DNA of 34,305 nt, taken from Bog-756 sp036513075. GTDB lineage: Bacteria > Actinomycetota > Acidimicrobiia > Acidimicrobiales > RAAP-2. Every line of letters starts with the position of its first letter. Position 1 is the stretch's first letter. The notes under the pieces were generated by a model. The model saw only the letters and a program-made list of their open reading frames with translations, made no database searches and was not told the DNA's origin. This document shows positions 7,248 to 17,089 of the stretch, one piece after another. The stretch covers positions 1 to 34,305 of the forward strand of contig DATBZS010000016.1 in NCBI GenBank assembly GCA_036513075.1, in the 5' to 3' direction. A program made the position numbers and the translations under genes.

Positions 7248-9262
7248 AGCGCGAGTACTGGAAGTACCTACCGGTCGTCTTCCCCTACGTCCTGCGCTAC
7301 AAGGCACTGGCTGCGGCCACCGCGGTCCTCACCGTGCTGGGGGCCGTGCTGGCGCTGGCCGAGCCGTGGCCGCTGGCCCTCCTCATCGACGGCGTCCTCG
7401 GGAGCCAACATGTCCCCGGCTACGTCGCCGCCGTCGGGGGATCGTCGCGCTCGGGACTCATCGTCGTGGCCGTTGTAGCCGGATTCGTCATCACCCTCTT
7501 GGCCCAGGTGGTGGGCGTCGCCAACGAGTACGCGACGACCAAGCTCGACCAGCAGGTCTCGTTCGACTTCCGATCGGACCTGTTCGCCCACTGCCAGCAG
7601 CTCTCCCAGGGCTTCCACGACCAGACCACCATCGGCGACTCCATGTACCGGATCAACTTCGAGGCCAAGGCCGTCGGACAGATGTCGGTGGCTCTCGCGC
7701 CTCTGGCCCAAAGCGTCCTGACGCTGGTGGGCATGTTCGTGGTGGCCTGCGAGATCGACCTGCAGCTGGCCCTGATCTCCCTGGTGGCGGTACCGTTCGT
7801 CTACTACTCGACGGGCTACTACGGAAAGAATGTCGAACCTCGCCTGATCGCCGTGCGGACCTTGGAGGCGCGATCGCTCACCATGGTGAACGACGCCTTC
7901 TCGATGCTCCGGGTCGTGACGGCCTTCAACCGCCAGGACCATGAACACGGCCTGTTCCGGGAGCAGGGTGCCGAGGCGGTTGACGCCCGGGTGCGCCTCA
8001 CTGTGCGCCAGACCCTCTTCTCCATGGTGGTGGCGCTTTCGACGGCCGCCGGCATCGCCCTCATCCTCGGGTTCGGTGCCCACGCGGTCATCGACCATCG
8101 CATCACCGTCGGCGCGCTCACGGTGATCCTCGCCTACGTCCACTCGATGTACTCGCCCCTGGAAGCCATCTCCAGCACGATGGGCGTCTTCCAGGAGCAT
8201 CTGATCAGCATCCGGTATGCCCAGGAGCTCCTCCTCAGCGAGCCCGAAGTGACCGACGCTCCGGATGCCGTCGATCTTGAGGACGTCAACGGCGGGGTCG
8301 AGGTCCGGGATGTGTCCTTCGCCTACCGGGGCCGTCCCGATGCGCTCACGGGCGTGTCGTTCACGGTGGCGGCCGGCGAGGCGGTGGGTGTGGTGGGGCC
8401 CACCGGCGCCGGCAAGTCGACTCTGATGTCGCTGCTGCCCCGATTTGTCGATCCCAGCTCGGGTGCGGTGCTCATCGACGGGAAGGACGTGCGCGGCCTG
8501 ACCCTGCGGTCGGTGCGCGACCGGATCAGCATCGTCCACCAGGAGGCGCTCCTCTTCCCCCGCAGCATCCGAGAGAACATCCGCTACGGGCGGATCGACG
8601 CCACCGACGCCGAGATCGAGGCCGCGGCCAGAGCGGCCAATGCCCACGACTTCATCTCGGCACTGCCGCGGGGCTACGACACGGAGCTCGGTGAACGGGG
8701 GGCAACGGTGTCCGGTGGCGAGCGCCAACGGCTGGCCATGGCCCGTGCGTTCCTGAAGGACGCGCCGATCCTCATCCTCGATGAGCCCACCTCGTCGATC
8801 GACTCGCAGACCGAAGCGGTCATCCTCGACGCGCTCGATCGTCTGATGGTGGGCCGGACGACCTTCATCGTGGCCCACCGGCTCTCCACGCTGCGTCGCG
8901 CCGACCGCATCCTGGTCCTCGACCACGGGCGCCTGATTCAGTCCGGCACCCGCGACGAATTGCTGGCCGACGAAGGTCTGTACCGCATCCTTCACGATCT
9001 CCAGTCCGGGGTGACGCCGTCAGCGTCGCAACCAGCCGGGTCGGACAGCGCCGCAGCGGACGGCGCCACATCGGACAGCGTCGCAGCGGACGGCGCCGGG
9101 TCGGTCGGATCCGGGTCGGATGGCGCCGTCCCGGCCGGACCGCCACCGCCGACCCCTGGATCCCCAGCTCCCGGCGGGGTCTGGGTCCCGCCACCACCCC
9201 CGATCTTCCGTCCTGCCTCCAACGCCGTCCTGACCCGAGGAGTGAACACCGATGTCCGCTGA
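7244..9262 (+). CDS. ABC exporter, fused transmembrane and ATPase domains
   Basis: A 672-residue type-IV (MsbA/PglK-like) half-transporter expected to work as a homodimer. Residues about 1-320 carry the membrane helices. The ATPase domain has Walker A GPTGAGKST (385-393), signature VSGGERQR (from 489), Walker B ILILDE (509-514, catalytic Glu514) and the H-loop VAHRLST. All ATPase motifs are intact. An unusual tail of about 85 Ala/Ser/Gly/Pro residues after the ATPase includes a 30-bp tandem repeat and a run of prolines. The GTG start overlaps the preceding stop (GTGA). The end overlaps the next gene by 11 bp. Position in the operon suggests it flips or exports the glycan product. It is the only transporter in the cluster. 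Confidence 0.93.
   Translation: MKREYWKYLPVVFPYVLRYKALAAATAVLTVLGAVLALAEPWPLALLIDGVLGSQHVPGYVAAVGGSSRSGLIVVAVVAGFVITLLAQVVGVANEYATTKLDQQVSFDFRSDLFAHCQQLSQGFHDQTTIGDSMYRINFEAKAVGQMSVALAPLAQSVLTLVGMFVVACEIDLQLALISLVAVPFVYYSTGYYGKNVEPRLIAVRTLEARSLTMVNDAFSMLRVVTAFNRQDHEHGLFREQGAEAVDARVRLTVRQTLFSMVVALSTAAGIALILGFGAHAVIDHRITVGALTVILAYVHSMYSPLEAISSTMGVFQEHLISIRYAQELLLSEPEVTDAPDAVDLEDVNGGVEVRDVSFAYRGRPDALTGVSFTVAAGEAVGVVGPTGAGKSTLMSLLPRFVDPSSGAVLIDGKDVRGLTLRSVRDRISIVHQEALLFPRSIRENIRYGRIDATDAEIEAAARAANAHDFISALPRGYDTELGERGATVSGGERQRLAMARAFLKDAPILILDEPTSSIDSQTEAVILDALDRLMVGRTTFIVAHRLSTLRRADRILVLDHGRLIQSGTRDELLADEGLYRILHDLQSGVTPSASQPAGSDSAAADGATSDSVAADGAGSVGSGSDGAVPAGPPPPTPGSPAPGGVWVPPPPPIFRPASNAVLTRGVNTDVR
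9041..9100 (+). repeat. 30-bp in-frame tandem repeat x2 in the ABC exporter tail
   Basis: Two 30-bp units, each starting TCGGACAGCG (9041 and 9071), nearly identical, with partial copies following. They encode a disordered Ser/Asp/Ala-rich tail. Confidence 0.8.
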
Positions 9263-12200
9263 ACGCCCAACTGTCGTCGTCCTCGGGATGATGACCAAGA
9301 TTCCCGTTGCCGGGGTCGTCTGGCAGACGTTGCACTACCTCCTGGGACTGGAGCGGCTCGGCTTCGAGACGTACTACGTGGAGGCCCACGGCCGGACACC
9401 GTCGATGCTGATGTCGTCCGTCGACCAGGACCCGGGGGCGCTCGCCGTGGACTTCCTCGACCGAACCCTGCGCCCCTGGGGGATGGGAGAGCGGTGGTCG
9501 TTCCAGACCCCCGGCGACCCGGCCGCCACCTTGGGCGTCGACCACCGGACCATGGAGCGGGTCTTTGACCGGGCCGAGGTGGTGCTGAACCTCCACGGCG
9601 GCACCGTGCCGTTGCCCGAGCACGTGGCCACCGGCCGGCTCGTCTACGTGGAGACCGACCCCGTCCAGCCCCAGATCGAGCTGCACGACGGCCTGACCGA
9701 GACGGTCGACTTCCTCGACCAGCACTGCGCCTACTTCACGTTCGCCGAGAACTACCAGCACCCGGCCTGCGGCCTGCCCGTCTCCGACCGTTACCGGTTC
9801 CGACCGACCCGCCAACCCGTCCTGGTGGACCTGTGGTCCGACGGTGCCGGAAGCCCGGGCGGACGGTTCACCACGGTCGCCAATTGGTCGCAGCCCTGGC
9901 GCGGTGTGGAGTACGCCGGCGCCTCACTGGGGTGGAGCAAGGACGCCGAGTTCCGGCGCATCCTCGATCTGCCGTCCCGGACCGTCGCCTCGTTGGAGCT
10001 GGCGCTGGCGAACTGCGAGGACGCCGACCGGGCCGCTCTCGAGGCGCATGCCTGGACGGTGGTCTCCGCCCTCGACGTCTCGGCCGACCCGGCCTGTTAC
10101 CGGGACTACATCCAGGGGTCCCGGGGGGAGTTCACCGTCGCCAAGGAGCAGAATGTGGCCTTCCGCACCGGATGGTTCTCGGACCGCAGCGCCACGTATC
10201 TGGCCGCCGGTCGCCCGGTGGTGACCCAGGACACCGGATTCGGACACGTGCTGCCCACCGGCGTCGGCCTGTTGACCTTCACAACCGCCGACGAGGCCGC
10301 CGGCGCCCTCGACGACATCGAGTCCGATATGGCGCGCCACGCGTCGGCTGCCGAGGAGATCGCCCGGGAGTACTTCGCCTACGACCGTGTCTTGCCCGAC
10401 CTCCTCGAGGCCGTCGGTGTCCGTGTTCCCCGGTCCCGCCCCCGGAGCGACGTCGGTGTGGACCTCCGGGCCCCCCTTCCCGGCGTCCTGGCAGTCGAGC
10501 CCGCGGCCCGCCGCCCGCTCGCCCTCGACCCCCAGACCTCGGCCGAACTGGCTGACCGCCGCCGGACCGGTACGGTCACCCCGCCGCTCCTCGCCGGTGG
10601 CCCTGTGCCGGCTGGTCTCGAGGGCGAGGTCGTCGTCTCGGTGGTCGTGCCCGTGCGGAACCGGGTGGATCTCACCCAGCTCTGCCTCGAGTCGGTGCTG
10701 GCACTCCCGGCAGAGCGCCCATGGGAGGTTGTCGTCGTCGACGACGCATCGACCGACGGGACCCCGCAGTACCTGACCCGGCTGGCCGCCGTTCATCCCG
10801 GGCTGCGGGTCGTCTCCACGGAGCAACGGCTCGGATTCTCCGCCGCGGTGAACCGGGGTGCCGGGGTGTCGCGGGGGCGGGTGCTGGTCGTCCTCAATAA
10901 CGACACCGTGCCGGCTACCGGATGGATCGACACGCTGGTCGGCCATCTGGACGACCCCGCCGTCGGAATCGTGGTTCCGGCCACGGGGCGGACGCCCAAG
11001 AGCTGCCGGGTGCCGGCCGCGATCGCCACGTTGGCCGATCTGGCCGCAGGTGTCCCCGGCCCGGCCGAGGAGCCCGTCCTCCGACCCTTGGCGATGGCGC
11101 CGCTCTTCTGTGCTGCCATCGACCGCCAGTTCTTCGACGAGCTCGGAGGCCTGGACGAGGGGTACGGCATCGGCCTGTTCGAGGACGACGACCTGTCACG
11201 TCGGGTCCTCGAGGCCGGTCGCCTTCTGGTCTGTGCCACCGATGCGTTCGTCCACCACCTGGGCGAGGGCACGTTCGGCGCGTTCCACGCCACGGGCGCC
11301 TTCGCCGAGCTCTTCGAGGCCAACCGGGCCCGGTTCGAGGCGACGTGGGGCCCGTGGACGGCCATGGCCGGACCCGACGACCCGGCCCACGACGCCGACG
11401 TGGCCGCTATCCGCCGGTACCTCGCTCACCGAATTCCCGACGGCGGGGTGGTGGCCGTGGCCGCCGGCGGCGACGACCGGCTGGTGGACGCTGCTGCCGG
11501 TCTGGTGCCGCTGGTGACCGACGGCGCAGGCGAACCTTCCGGCCACGTGCCGGACGGCGTGGCCGAACTGATCGAACATCTGGACCGGGCCCGTCGGTCC
11601 GGAGCGACCTGGCTGTTCCTCCCCACATGGACGGCCTGGTGGGACGAGCGGTTCGACGGTTGGTCCGAGTACCTGTCCGGCGTCGGGGAGGTGGCCGACG
11701 ACGACGAGGTGGGACGGCTCGTCCGCCTGGCCCCGGCCGGGGAGACGGACGCCGCGCCCACCGCGGCCGCATGCACGATCATCGCCCGCAACTACCTCGG
11801 ACAGGCCCGCGTCCTGGCCGCGTCGTACCTCGCCCACCATCCTGACGGTCGCTTCTTCCTGTTGGTGGTGGACGGCCTACCGGACGGCGCCGAGGTGGAC
11901 CCCCGCATCACCGTCGTAGACCCCGAAGATCTCCCGGTGGGCAATCTCTACGAGATGTGCTTCAAGTACGACGTGGTGGAACTGTCCACGGCCGTCAAGC
12001 CTTCACTCCTCCTCCTCCTCTTGGAGCGCTACGAGGAGGAACGGCTGATGTACCTCGACCCGGACATGGTCGTGTTCCGGCCGATGACCGAGGTGTTCGA
12101 GGCCCTCGACGCCGCCAACATGGTCCTCACACCGCACCTCGACGCGCCGGTGCCCGACGACGGGTGCGCTCCCCGCGAGCAGGACATCCTCATATCGGGG

Positions 12201-15200
12201 GCCTACAACCTCGGCTTCCTGGCCATCAGGCGGAGTGCGACGACCTACGCCATGCTCGACTGGTGGCGCGACCGGCTGGCCGATCTCTGCCGGGTTGACC
12301 CGGCCGAAGGACTGATGGTCGACCAGAAGTGGATCGACCTGGCGCCCTCGCTCTTCGACGGGGTCCGGATCCTGCACGACGTCGCGTACAACGTCGCCTA
12401 CTGGAACCTCCACTCACGCACGATCGGACGCGACGGCTCCGGGTGGACGTGCAACGGCCGGCCCCTCACCCTGTACCACTTCAGTGGCTTCAACCCCTTC
12501 CGACCCGACTCGATCTCCAAGCACCAGACCCGGTCGGCACTCGAGGCGGGGGCACCCCTGACCGACCTCTTCGACTGGTACCGCGACCAGATGCTGGCCG
12601 CCGGCTTCGCCGAGAGTCGCACCTGGGAGTACGGACGGAACGCCTTCGATAATGGGATAGGCCTCCACGCCATGTTCCGCCGCCTCTACCTCGAGCTCGA
12701 CGAGGTCGAACGCAAGGAGTTCGGGGACCCGTTCGCCACCGGGCCCGAGGACTCGTTCTTCCGCTGGGCCACCACGGCCAGCCCCGGACACCGCAGCCTC
12801 AGCCCATTCCTCGAGATGGCGTACCGGCTGCGCTACGACCTGCATGCGGCGTTCCCCGACGTCGGTGGGGCCGACCGCCAGGCGTTCCTCGAATGGGCTG
12901 CCGATCAAGGAGCCAAGGAGTTCGACTTCGCACCGGCGCTCGTCCAACTCTGTGACGGAACGACCACGGGTGCCCTGGACGTCTCCGCGGCCCTGGCGAC
13001 GGCGCCGGCCGTCACCGGATCGTCCGATCTCGCGTTGCCCGAGCGCTGGAATCCGGGCGCCCCCATCGGGGTCAACCTGTGCGGCTACCTGCGCAATGAG
13101 AGCGGGGTGGGCGCGGCAGCCCGCAGCTATGTGCGCGTCCTCGAACACCTCGAGGTGCCCCTGTCGCTACGCGACGTGTCGGACCTCTCGGTCAACCGGT
13201 CGGGCGACAACACCATCGGCGGATTCCACCTGGCCCACGACCATCCGGTCAACCTCATCTGTGTCAACGCCGACCAGCACTTCGTGGTCCGCCGGCAGGA
13301 TCCCGCTTTCTTCGAGGGCCGCTACAACATCGGCGTCTGGTGGTGGGAGCTGCCCACCTTTCCCGACGAGTGGAGGGATCGCTTCGAGCACTACGACGAA
13401 CTCTGGGCAGGGACCTCGTTCATCGCCACCACCCTGGCCCCGATCTCACCCATTCCCGTCGTCCGGGTGCCGCCACTGTTCGGCGACCACCAACCGGGTG
13501 ACCGGGCTGCCGGTCGGTCCCGCCTGGGAGTGGCGCCGGACGAGTTCGTGTTCCTCTTCATGTTCGACTTCCACAGTTACGCCGAGCGGAAGAACCCGGT
13601 GGCCGTGGTCGAGGCGTTCCTCCGGGCGGTCCAACCCGGTGAACGGGCGCGCCTGGTCCTCAAATTCGTCAACAGCGGCTCGGCCACCGACGAGTACGCC
13701 CGGCTGGTCGCCGCGGCCGAACGCGACCAGCGGATCACCCTCCTCGACGGCTACGTGGCCCTCGCCGAGCTGAACGATCTCATGGCGGCGTGCGACAGTT
13801 ACGTCTCGCTCCACCGGGCCGAAGGACTCGGCCTGAGCATGGCCCACGCCATGGCCGAGGCCAAGCCGGTGATCGCCACCGGCTGGTCGGGGAACACGGA
13901 TTTCATGGATGCGTCCAACAGCCTCCTGGTCCGATTCGACCTGGTGGAGCTGGACCGGGACCACGGCCCGTACAAGGCGGGTGGCACCTGGGCCGATCCC
14001 GACGTCGATCACGCCGCCGCCCTCATGCGCCACCTGCTGGACGATCCCGACCAGGCCGCAGCTCTGGGCCAGGTGGCCCGAGCCGACCTGGCACGGCGGT
14101 TCTCGGTGGAACAAGTTGCGGCGACGGTGGCCGCCCGGCTCGAGGTGGTGGGCAACCGGCGCCACGCCCGGCCACGGAGCACCCCGGCGATCCATCGGCG
14201 TCACGCCGGGAACGACGTGCTGATCTCGGCCATCCGGCCGATCGTCGCCGACCTGGTCACCGACGGGCGCCCGGTGCTGGTCATCAGCAAGGGCGACGAG
14301 ACACTCATGGACCTGGGTGGCCCCGAGGCCTGGCACTTCCCGCAGTCAGAGGACGGGGGGTATGCCGGGTACTACCCCGATGACTCGGCCACCGCCGTCG
14401 CCCACCTGGAGGGCCTTCGGGCCAAGGGTGCCGGTCACCTGCTCGTCCCGGCGTCGGGGCGCTGGTGGCTCGACCACTACGACAGCTTCCGCACGCACCT
14501 CGACCGGGCATGCCAGGTCGTGGCCGAGGACGCCTCCTGTGTCCTCTACTGTCTGGACCCCGAGCCGGTCGGCGGGGCCAACAGCGAAGTCGTCGACGAC
14601 CTGGCGCGTCAGCTCGACCACCTGCGCGAGACGGTCTCGGCCCTCGGGGAGTGGGTCACCGACCTGGCGCCCCGGGCCGTCGAAGGCCAGCAGGCCGCCG
14701 AGATCCTGCCCGCCACCATGCGGGCCGCGTTCGCCGAAGTGACCCGGGCGCTGGGTGATGTCGAGCACGACGTGGGCATCCGGATCGACCGCCTGGAGTC
14801 ACGTCCACTCGCCCAACCGGCGGCCGTTCCCGAGCTGTCGTCCGTGACGAGCGGCATCGCCGCGCTCACCCAGGCACCTCCGGCCGCCTCCCTGCCTCCG
14901 GTCGCGGCGGAGGTCGGAAGTGCCCACCTGTCGCCGGTGCCGAGTTCGTCTCTGGCCGTGTCCGAAGAGCGCGCCCTCGATGTCCGGGTCGCTGAACTCG
15001 AGCGCCGGCTGTCCGGCCGCTCCCGGCCCGCCGGAGATCGATTCGGTGCCACCGATCCCGACGGTCCCCTGGGATTCTCCCGGGCGGATGCACGGGAGAG
15101 TGCCAGGCGCCGGGCACCGACCGCGGCAGACGCGTTCCGGGGGACGCGCCAACAGGTGGCCGAGAGGCTGGAGGTCTACCTTCCGCTCCTGGAGGGACGG

Positions 15201-15698
15201 GCGTCGGTGGTCGACCTGGGCTGTGGCCGGGGCGAGCTCCTCCAGTTGCTGGAGTCGGTCGGCGTCGAGTGCGCCGGCGTCGACCGGGATGCGACGTCGG
15301 TGCGTTCGTGCCGTCGACGGGGCCTGGCCGCCAGCAAAGGCGACGTAGTGGAGTTCCTCGATGGTCAGCCGCCCGGCACCCTGGACACGGTGTTCTCCTC
15401 CCGGTTGGTTGAGCACCTGACCGCAACACAACTGCCCGAACTACTGGGGGCCTCCTACCGGGCCCTCGGGAGCGGCGGGCTCCTCATCGCAGAAACCCTC
15501 AACCCGGAGCACCTGGAGACCATGACCGCCTTCCACGCCGACCCGACCGACCGACGTCCCGTCTTCCCCCAGGTGCTGCTGCACCTCTGCTGGGAAGCGG
15601 GATTCGAGGCGGCATCCGTCTACTATCCCCAAGGCGGCGGGTTCGTCCAACGTCACTTCGACCAGGTAGCCGAGTACGCCGTGGTGGCCGTCAAGTGA
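9252..15698 (+). CDS. Giant multi-domain glycosyltransferase/methyltransferase
   Basis: A 2148-residue soluble multi-enzyme; ATG 9252 follows GAGGAG (9237-9242). Domains in order: (1) about 8-390, a GT-B-like family-1/CgeB-like transferase with GWFSDRSATYLAAGRPVV, paralogous to the three genes at 17086-20632; (2) about 460-690, GT2 with SVVVPVRN, VVDDASTDG and LNNDT; (3) about 730-830, an accessory module ending in TWLFLPTWTAWW; (4) about 842-1175, a GT8-like transferase with TAVKP and YLDPDM (Asp936/Asp938); (5) about 1273-1640, GT4 with FDFHSYAERKNP and EGLGLSMAHAMAE, where the second Glu of EX7E is His1532; (6) about 1673-1770, a second accessory module with HFPQSEDGGY and GRWWLDHY; (7) a linker with a possible coiled coil; (8) about 1962-2148, a WbdD-like SAM methyltransferase with VVDLGCGRGE. 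Likely builds and methylates a glycan chain in one polypeptide; donors and order are unknown. Confidence 0.9.
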   Translation: MSAERPTVVVLGMMTKIPVAGVVWQTLHYLLGLERLGFETYYVEAHGRTPSMLMSSVDQDPGALAVDFLDRTLRPWGMGERWSFQTPGDPAATLGVDHRTMERVFDRAEVVLNLHGGTVPLPEHVATGRLVYVETDPVQPQIELHDGLTETVDFLDQHCAYFTFAENYQHPACGLPVSDRYRFRPTRQPVLVDLWSDGAGSPGGRFTTVANWSQPWRGVEYAGASLGWSKDAEFRRILDLPSRTVASLELALANCEDADRAALEAHAWTVVSALDVSADPACYRDYIQGSRGEFTVAKEQNVAFRTGWFSDRSATYLAAGRPVVTQDTGFGHVLPTGVGLLTFTTADEAAGALDDIESDMARHASAAEEIAREYFAYDRVLPDLLEAVGVRVPRSRPRSDVGVDLRAPLPGVLAVEPAARRPLALDPQTSAELADRRRTGTVTPPLLAGGPVPAGLEGEVVVSVVVPVRNRVDLTQLCLESVLALPAERPWEVVVVDDASTDGTPQYLTRLAAVHPGLRVVSTEQRLGFSAAVNRGAGVSRGRVLVVLNNDTVPATGWIDTLVGHLDDPAVGIVVPATGRTPKSCRVPAAIATLADLAAGVPGPAEEPVLRPLAMAPLFCAAIDRQFFDELGGLDEGYGIGLFEDDDLSRRVLEAGRLLVCATDAFVHHLGEGTFGAFHATGAFAELFEANRARFEATWGPWTAMAGPDDPAHDADVAAIRRYLAHRIPDGGVVAVAAGGDDRLVDAAAGLVPLVTDGAGEPSGHVPDGVAELIEHLDRARRSGATWLFLPTWTAWWDERFDGWSEYLSGVGEVADDDEVGRLVRLAPAGETDAAPTAAACTIIARNYLGQARVLAASYLAHHPDGRFFLLVVDGLPDGAEVDPRITVVDPEDLPVGNLYEMCFKYDVVELSTAVKPSLLLLLLERYEEERLMYLDPDMVVFRPMTEVFEALDAANMVLTPHLDAPVPDDGCAPREQDILISGAYNLGFLAIRRSATTYAMLDWWRDRLADLCRVDPAEGLMVDQKWIDLAPSLFDGVRILHDVAYNVAYWNLHSRTIGRDGSGWTCNGRPLTLYHFSGFNPFRPDSISKHQTRSALEAGAPLTDLFDWYRDQMLAAGFAESRTWEYGRNAFDNGIGLHAMFRRLYLELDEVERKEFGDPFATGPEDSFFRWATTASPGHRSLSPFLEMAYRLRYDLHAAFPDVGGADRQAFLEWAADQGAKEFDFAPALVQLCDGTTTGALDVSAALATAPAVTGSSDLALPERWNPGAPIGVNLCGYLRNESGVGAAARSYVRVLEHLEVPLSLRDVSDLSVNRSGDNTIGGFHLAHDHPVNLICVNADQHFVVRRQDPAFFEGRYNIGVWWWELPTFPDEWRDRFEHYDELWAGTSFIATTLAPISPIPVVRVPPLFGDHQPGDRAAGRSRLGVAPDEFVFLFMFDFHSYAERKNPVAVVEAFLRAVQPGERARLVLKFVNSGSATDEYARLVAAAERDQRITLLDGYVALAELNDLMAACDSYVSLHRAEGLGLSMAHAMAEAKPVIATGWSGNTDFMDASNSLLVRFDLVELDRDHGPYKAGGTWADPDVDHAAALMRHLLDDPDQAAALGQVARADLARRFSVEQVAATVAARLEVVGNRRHARPRSTPAIHRRHAGNDVLISAIRPIVADLVTDGRPVLVISKGDETLMDLGGPEAWHFPQSEDGGYAGYYPDDSATAVAHLEGLRAKGAGHLLVPASGRWWLDHYDSFRTHLDRACQVVAEDASCVLYCLDPEPVGGANSEVVDDLARQLDHLRETVSALGEWVTDLAPRAVEGQQAAEILPATMRAAFAEVTRALGDVEHDVGIRIDRLESRPLAQPAAVPELSSVTSGIAALTQAPPAASLPPVAAEVGSAHLSPVPSSSLAVSEERALDVRVAELERRLSGRSRPAGDRFGATDPDGPLGFSRADARESARRRAPTAADAFRGTRQQVAERLEVYLPLLEGRASVVDLGCGRGELLQLLESVGVECAGVDRDATSVRSCRRRGLAASKGDVVEFLDGQPPGTLDTVFSSRLVEHLTATQLPELLGASYRALGSGGLLIAETLNPEHLETMTAFHADPTDRRPVFPQVLLHLCWEAGFEAASVYYPQGGGFVQRHFDQVAEYAVVAVK

Positions 15699-17089
15699 GC
15701 GCCGTCCCAGACAATGAGTCCTCGGACACCTGGAGCTGCACCGTGGTGCAGGTCCCGACCGCAGACCGGCTCCACGGCTCGAACCTGGACCTTCCGGGTG
15801 ACGGCACAGGGGGCCGAGGTGCCTGGCTGGTCGCCATGGGGTGGGTGGTGGGCCGGGACGCGGACGCCGTCGAGATCCAGGTGCACGGACCCGGTGGCCT
15901 GCTCCGCCGGGGCCCGGTCGAACTGCCCCGTCCCGACGTGGCCGTCCGGCTGCCCGAGTCGCCAGCCTCCGCACGGGCCGGGTTCCGGATCTCCGTCGGG
16001 CTGTTGGGCCTCCCTCCACACGTCGACCTCGAGGTGGTGGCCCTCCTGGCCGATGGCACAACCGTGCCGTTGGCGTCGGTGATGGTTGACCGGGTGGGCG
16101 CAGTGGCCGGCCGCCCGGCGGCGCTCGACCCGCTCCTCGTCACCAGCCTCGGCCGCATGGGGACGACGTGGCTGATGCGCCTGCTCTCGTGTCACCCCGA
16201 GGTTGTCGTCCACGATGACTACCCGCACGAGTTGGGGGTGGCCCGCTACTGGGCCCACCTGGCCCGGGTGGCCACCGAGCCGGCCGACACGGTGGACTCG
16301 GCCCACCCGGACCGCTTCTCAGCGACCCGCGGGTCGGTCGGGCACAACCCGTACTTCGGGGCCTTCCTGGCACGGACGCCCGGTCTCAACGAGTGGCTCG
16401 GCGTCCGCTTCCCCGAGTTGCTAGGCTCCTCACTCAGACAGGCCACCGACGAGTTCTACGGTCTGGTGGCCGCGTCCCAAGGTAACGAACGCGCCCGGTT
16501 CTTCGCCGAGAAGTGTCTGCCCGACCAACTACCGGATACCTTCCGCTCCTTCTGGCCGGGCACCAAGGAGCTCTTCCTGGTCCGGGACATCCGGGACGTC
16601 CTGTGCTCCATGCTCTCGTTCAACGCGAAGCGGGGGACGTCCTCGTTCGGCAGGGAGTACATGGCGGACGACCAGGCCTTCGTGGTGCAGCTGGCCGCCG
16701 ATCTCACCCGCCTGGTGGCCAGCTGGGACCGACGGCGTGACGACGCCCTGCTCGTCCGGTACGAAGAGCTCGTCATCGACCCGGTGTCCACGTTGACCAC
16801 GGTCTTCGCCCATCTGGGCCTGGACGATTCGCCCGCCGTGGTCGCCGGTGTGGTCGATGAGGCCAGCCGTCCGGCCGCCGAGCTGGAAGCCCACCGGACC
16901 ACATCCGATCCCGCCGCATCCATCGGTCGGTGGCGCCACGACCTGGCCGGGGGCGACAGCGCGCTGTTGGACTGCTGCGACGAGCACTTCACTCCACTGC
17001 TCGAACGCCTCGGCTACGCGACCACGGGCCCGGGGGTCCGCGCCGCCGACCTCGGACGCTCGCTCGAGTCCGTGCTCGGGGCGCTGTGA
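15695..17089 (+). CDS. Sulfotransferase family protein with N-terminal beta-rich domain
   Basis: A 464-residue protein; the GTG start overlaps the previous stop (GTGA). Residues about 1-135 form a beta-rich module of unknown function, also seen in front of other glycan enzymes. Residues about 143-440 are PAPS-dependent sulfotransferase-like. LLVTSLGRMGTTWLMRLL (near 147) is the 5'-phosphosulfate-binding loop, with Arg in place of the usual Ser-rich turn. LVRDIRDVLCSM (near 296) is the 3'-phosphate-binding region (RDxxDVxxS). LLVRYEELVIDP follows, as in the family. Within a glycosyltransferase operon it most likely sulfates a sugar hydroxyl on the glycan. The acceptor is unknown, and PAPS-making genes are not in the window. 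Confidence 0.85.
   Translation: MSAVPDNESSDTWSCTVVQVPTADRLHGSNLDLPGDGTGGRGAWLVAMGWVVGRDADAVEIQVHGPGGLLRRGPVELPRPDVAVRLPESPASARAGFRISVGLLGLPPHVDLEVVALLADGTTVPLASVMVDRVGAVAGRPAALDPLLVTSLGRMGTTWLMRLLSCHPEVVVHDDYPHELGVARYWAHLARVATEPADTVDSAHPDRFSATRGSVGHNPYFGAFLARTPGLNEWLGVRFPELLGSSLRQATDEFYGLVAASQGNERARFFAEKCLPDQLPDTFRSFWPGTKELFLVRDIRDVLCSMLSFNAKRGTSSFGREYMADDQAFVVQLAADLTRLVASWDRRRDDALLVRYEELVIDPVSTLTTVFAHLGLDDSPAVVAGVVDEASRPAAELEAHRTTSDPAASIGRWRHDLAGGDSALLDCCDEHFTPLLERLGYATTGPGVRAADLGRSLESVLGAL

Noticed and set aside
7268..8995. 575-codon minus-strand frame opposite the ABC exporter
   Set aside because: Mirrors third-codon GC bias of the real gene; no recognisable motif.
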